Source of the DNA: a bacterium
GTDB taxonomy: Bacteria; Acidobacteriota; Thermoanaerobaculia; Multivoradales; J023
Direction: 5' to 3'
Assembly (NCBI GenBank): GCA_024226315.1
Contig: JAAELT010000633.1
Span: forward strand, 1-40,559
DNA length: 40,559 bases
The notes under the pieces are model-generated. The model did no database searches. It was not told the DNA's origin and worked only from the letters and a program-made list of their open reading frames with translations. Positions 39,127-40,559 of this stretch are shown here, piece after piece (within the stretch, counting starts at the first letter, position 1; each line of letters opens with the position of its first letter). The position numbers and the translations under genes were made by a program.

Positions 39127-40559
39127 ATGAGTGACCCGAAAGAACGCCCGGTCAAAGGGCGCATCAGCCTGCACATCCGAGGCTTTGGTTTTCTGCGAAC
39201 GGAACCCGGGGACGGTGGCGACGCCGGGCCGGCGACCGCGCCCGCCGCGAGCATCTTCCTGCCGCCGCCCGAGCTCTCGGGCTTTCTGGCCGGGGATCTC
39301 GTGGAAGCGACGCTGGTGGCCGAGGCCGACGGCCGCTTCTCCGCGTCTGGGCTGCGTCTCCTGGAAAGGCCGCGCGACAGCCTGTTCGGCATCGTTCAGG
39401 CCGCCGGCAAGCGCCGCCGGCTGCTGCCGGACGCGGAGGTGAGCAACGAGGCCTGGAACCTCGAGGGAGCCGGCAAACTGGCTCCGGGGACGGCGGTGGT
39501 GGCCGAGATCGAGGGCCGGCGCGCGGTGCGCCCAAAGGTAGTGCCCGAGAAAGAGCTGGCCATGACCCGGATCCTGGCCCGCTGGAGCCTGCGGGGGGCT
39601 CATGACGCTCTCCTGGTGGCCGCCGCCCGCCGGGCCAAAGCCAGCAAGGCGCTGCGCCTGGATCTGCGCGACGTGCCGACATTGACGATCGACGCGCCCG
39701 TCACCCGCGACCTCGACGACGCCCTCGCCGTGCTGCCGGTACAGAGCGACGGCGCGATCCGCGTACTGGTCTCGATCGCCGACGTCGACGCTTTCGTACC
39801 TCGCGGCAGTGAGCTCGACCGCGAGGCGCGGGCCCGCGGCACCAGCGTCTACCTTCCCGACCGGGTGATTCCGATGCTGCCGAAAGAGCTCTCGGAGGAG
39901 CGCGCGAGCCTGCTGCCGGGCGCGGAGCGCCCCGCCCTGACGGTGGAGATGCGGATCGACCCCGAGGGCCGGGTGCGGGCGGTCGATCTCCAGCAGACGG
40001 TGATCCGGAGCGACGCACGAGTCTCCTACGAGGAGGCCGCCGCCTTTCTCGACGAGGGTCGCGAAGAGGCCGTGCCCGCCGAGCTGCGCAGCACCCTGCG
40101 GTGGCTGCGGGCGGCGGCCGGCCGGCTCTCGGCGGTCCGCGCCGGACGCGGCGGCCTGGCTTTCGTGCGCGAGGAGGCGCGCATGACCTTCGACCCCGGC
40201 ACCAACGAGCCCGCCGCCATCGAGGCCCGGGTGGAGACCAGTGCCAATCTGCTGGTCGAGCGATTGATGGTCGCGGCCAACGAGGCGGTAGCGAGCTGGT
40301 TGCGCGAGCGGGGCCTGCCCGCGCTCTACCGGGTGCACGACCCACCCGATCCGGACCGCGTCCGCAGCCTCGCCGCCTTCGCCGCCAACTTCGGCTTCGA
40401 GACCGCCTTCGGGCCGGAGCTGACGCCGCGAGCCCTGGCCGCCTTCGAGGACCAGTACAGCACCGCCCGCTCGGCACCCGCGATCCGGGCCGTGGTGCAG
40501 AAGACCCTCGGCCCGGCCCGCTACACCGCGCACCCGGCGCCCCACTTCGGCCTGGGAGC
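39127..40559 (+). CDS. RNase II/RNase R family exoribonuclease, 3' end outside window
   Basis: The first 477 codons of a 3'-5' exoribonuclease, cut by the window edge. An N-terminal cold-shock/OB-like part (VKGRISLHIRGFGFLRTEPG, FLPPPELSGFLAGDLVEATL) is followed by the RNB catalytic domain. TIDAPVTRDLDDALAV carries the metal-binding Asp cluster; VSIADVDAFVPRGSELDREA and ARGTSVYLPDRVIPMLPKEL are the next conserved blocks. ETSANLLVERLMVAANEAVA also matches. It degrades mRNA and structured RNA; RNase II and R cannot be told apart without the C-terminus. Divergent from the methyltransferase gene. Confidence 0.93.
   Translation, partial: MSDPKERPVKGRISLHIRGFGFLRTEPGDGGDAGPATAPAASIFLPPPELSGFLAGDLVEATLVAEADGRFSASGLRLLERPRDSLFGIVQAAGKRRRLLPDAEVSNEAWNLEGAGKLAPGTAVVAEIEGRRAVRPKVVPEKELAMTRILARWSLRGAHDALLVAAARRAKASKALRLDLRDVPTLTIDAPVTRDLDDALAVLPVQSDGAIRVLVSIADVDAFVPRGSELDREARARGTSVYLPDRVIPMLPKELSEERASLLPGAERPALTVEMRIDPEGRVRAVDLQQTVIRSDARVSYEEAAAFLDEGREEAVPAELRSTLRWLRAAAGRLSAVRAGRGGLAFVREEARMTFDPGTNEPAAIEARVETSANLLVERLMVAANEAVASWLRERGLPALYRVHDPPDPDRVRSLAAFAANFGFETAFGPELTPRALAAFEDQYSTARSAPAIRAVVQKTLGPARYTAHPAPHFGLG

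Noticed and set aside
39043..40545. 500-codon reverse frame at the right edge
   Set aside because: It is antisense to the RNase II/R gene, whose conserved motifs are unmistakable.
1..40559. tRNA, rRNA, riboswitch and phage attachment sites
   Set aside because: I saw no cloverleaf, rRNA motif, known riboswitch core or integrase; none can be claimed by eye.

Overview
The window is GC-rich (roughly two thirds G+C by eye), gene-dense bacterial chromosome. Family content (Rpn-type nuclease with GRQE repeats, TIR protein with a trypsin-like tail, very large TPR/propeller and membrane proteins, many PIN toxins) suggests an Acidobacteriota-like soil or marine bacterium. This is an inference from protein families; there is no rRNA here and no database was searched.

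Layout. 1-5.5 kb: a small reverse-strand pair including a pterin-dehydratase-like protein without its histidines, an XRE regulator, a TPR protein, and a divergent three-gene overlapping operon whose middle gene carries two RadC N-terminal-like helical domains and no nuclease domain. 5.5-15.1 kb: an accessory island rich in toxin-antitoxin (TA) genes. It has one intact VapBC, one VapBC whose toxin is cut off at a dispersed repeat, a chimeric scar of a VapC head joined to a zeta-toxin-like tail, a BrnTA module nested between direct repeats, an McrBC-type restriction pair, an HXXEE membrane protein with scattered partial copies, and a 42-bp periodic array that reads as eleven 14-residue G-Q-x3-W units. 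15.1-22.3 kb: a 1357-residue membrane protein, a TIR-transmembrane-pseudoprotease protein and an Rpn/YhgA-like nuclease. 22.3-40.6 kb is closer to core genome: a methyltransferase, homoserine kinase thrB, a radical SAM protein, a hemF remnant, a 1298-residue TPR/propeller protein, another VapBC, then a forward run (membrane hydrolase, SDR, lipase, M23 peptidase, CPA2 antiporter, VanZ-like), a methyltransferase, and an RNase II/R gene running off the right edge.

How it fits together. Defence-type functions (McrBC, TIR protein, Rpn nuclease, four TA modules or remnants) cluster in the left half, among repeats and gene fragments that record repeated insertion, duplication and deletion. Several toxins start at TTG or GTG inside the antitoxin stop codon, which would couple and limit toxin translation. 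Several genes have a -10 box only 6-9 nt before the start codon, suggesting leaderless mRNAs. The strongest candidates for something new are the 42-bp/14-residue array (13150-13611), the tandem RadC-N operon (3382-5542), and the two vapC-like sequences that run into the same repeat.
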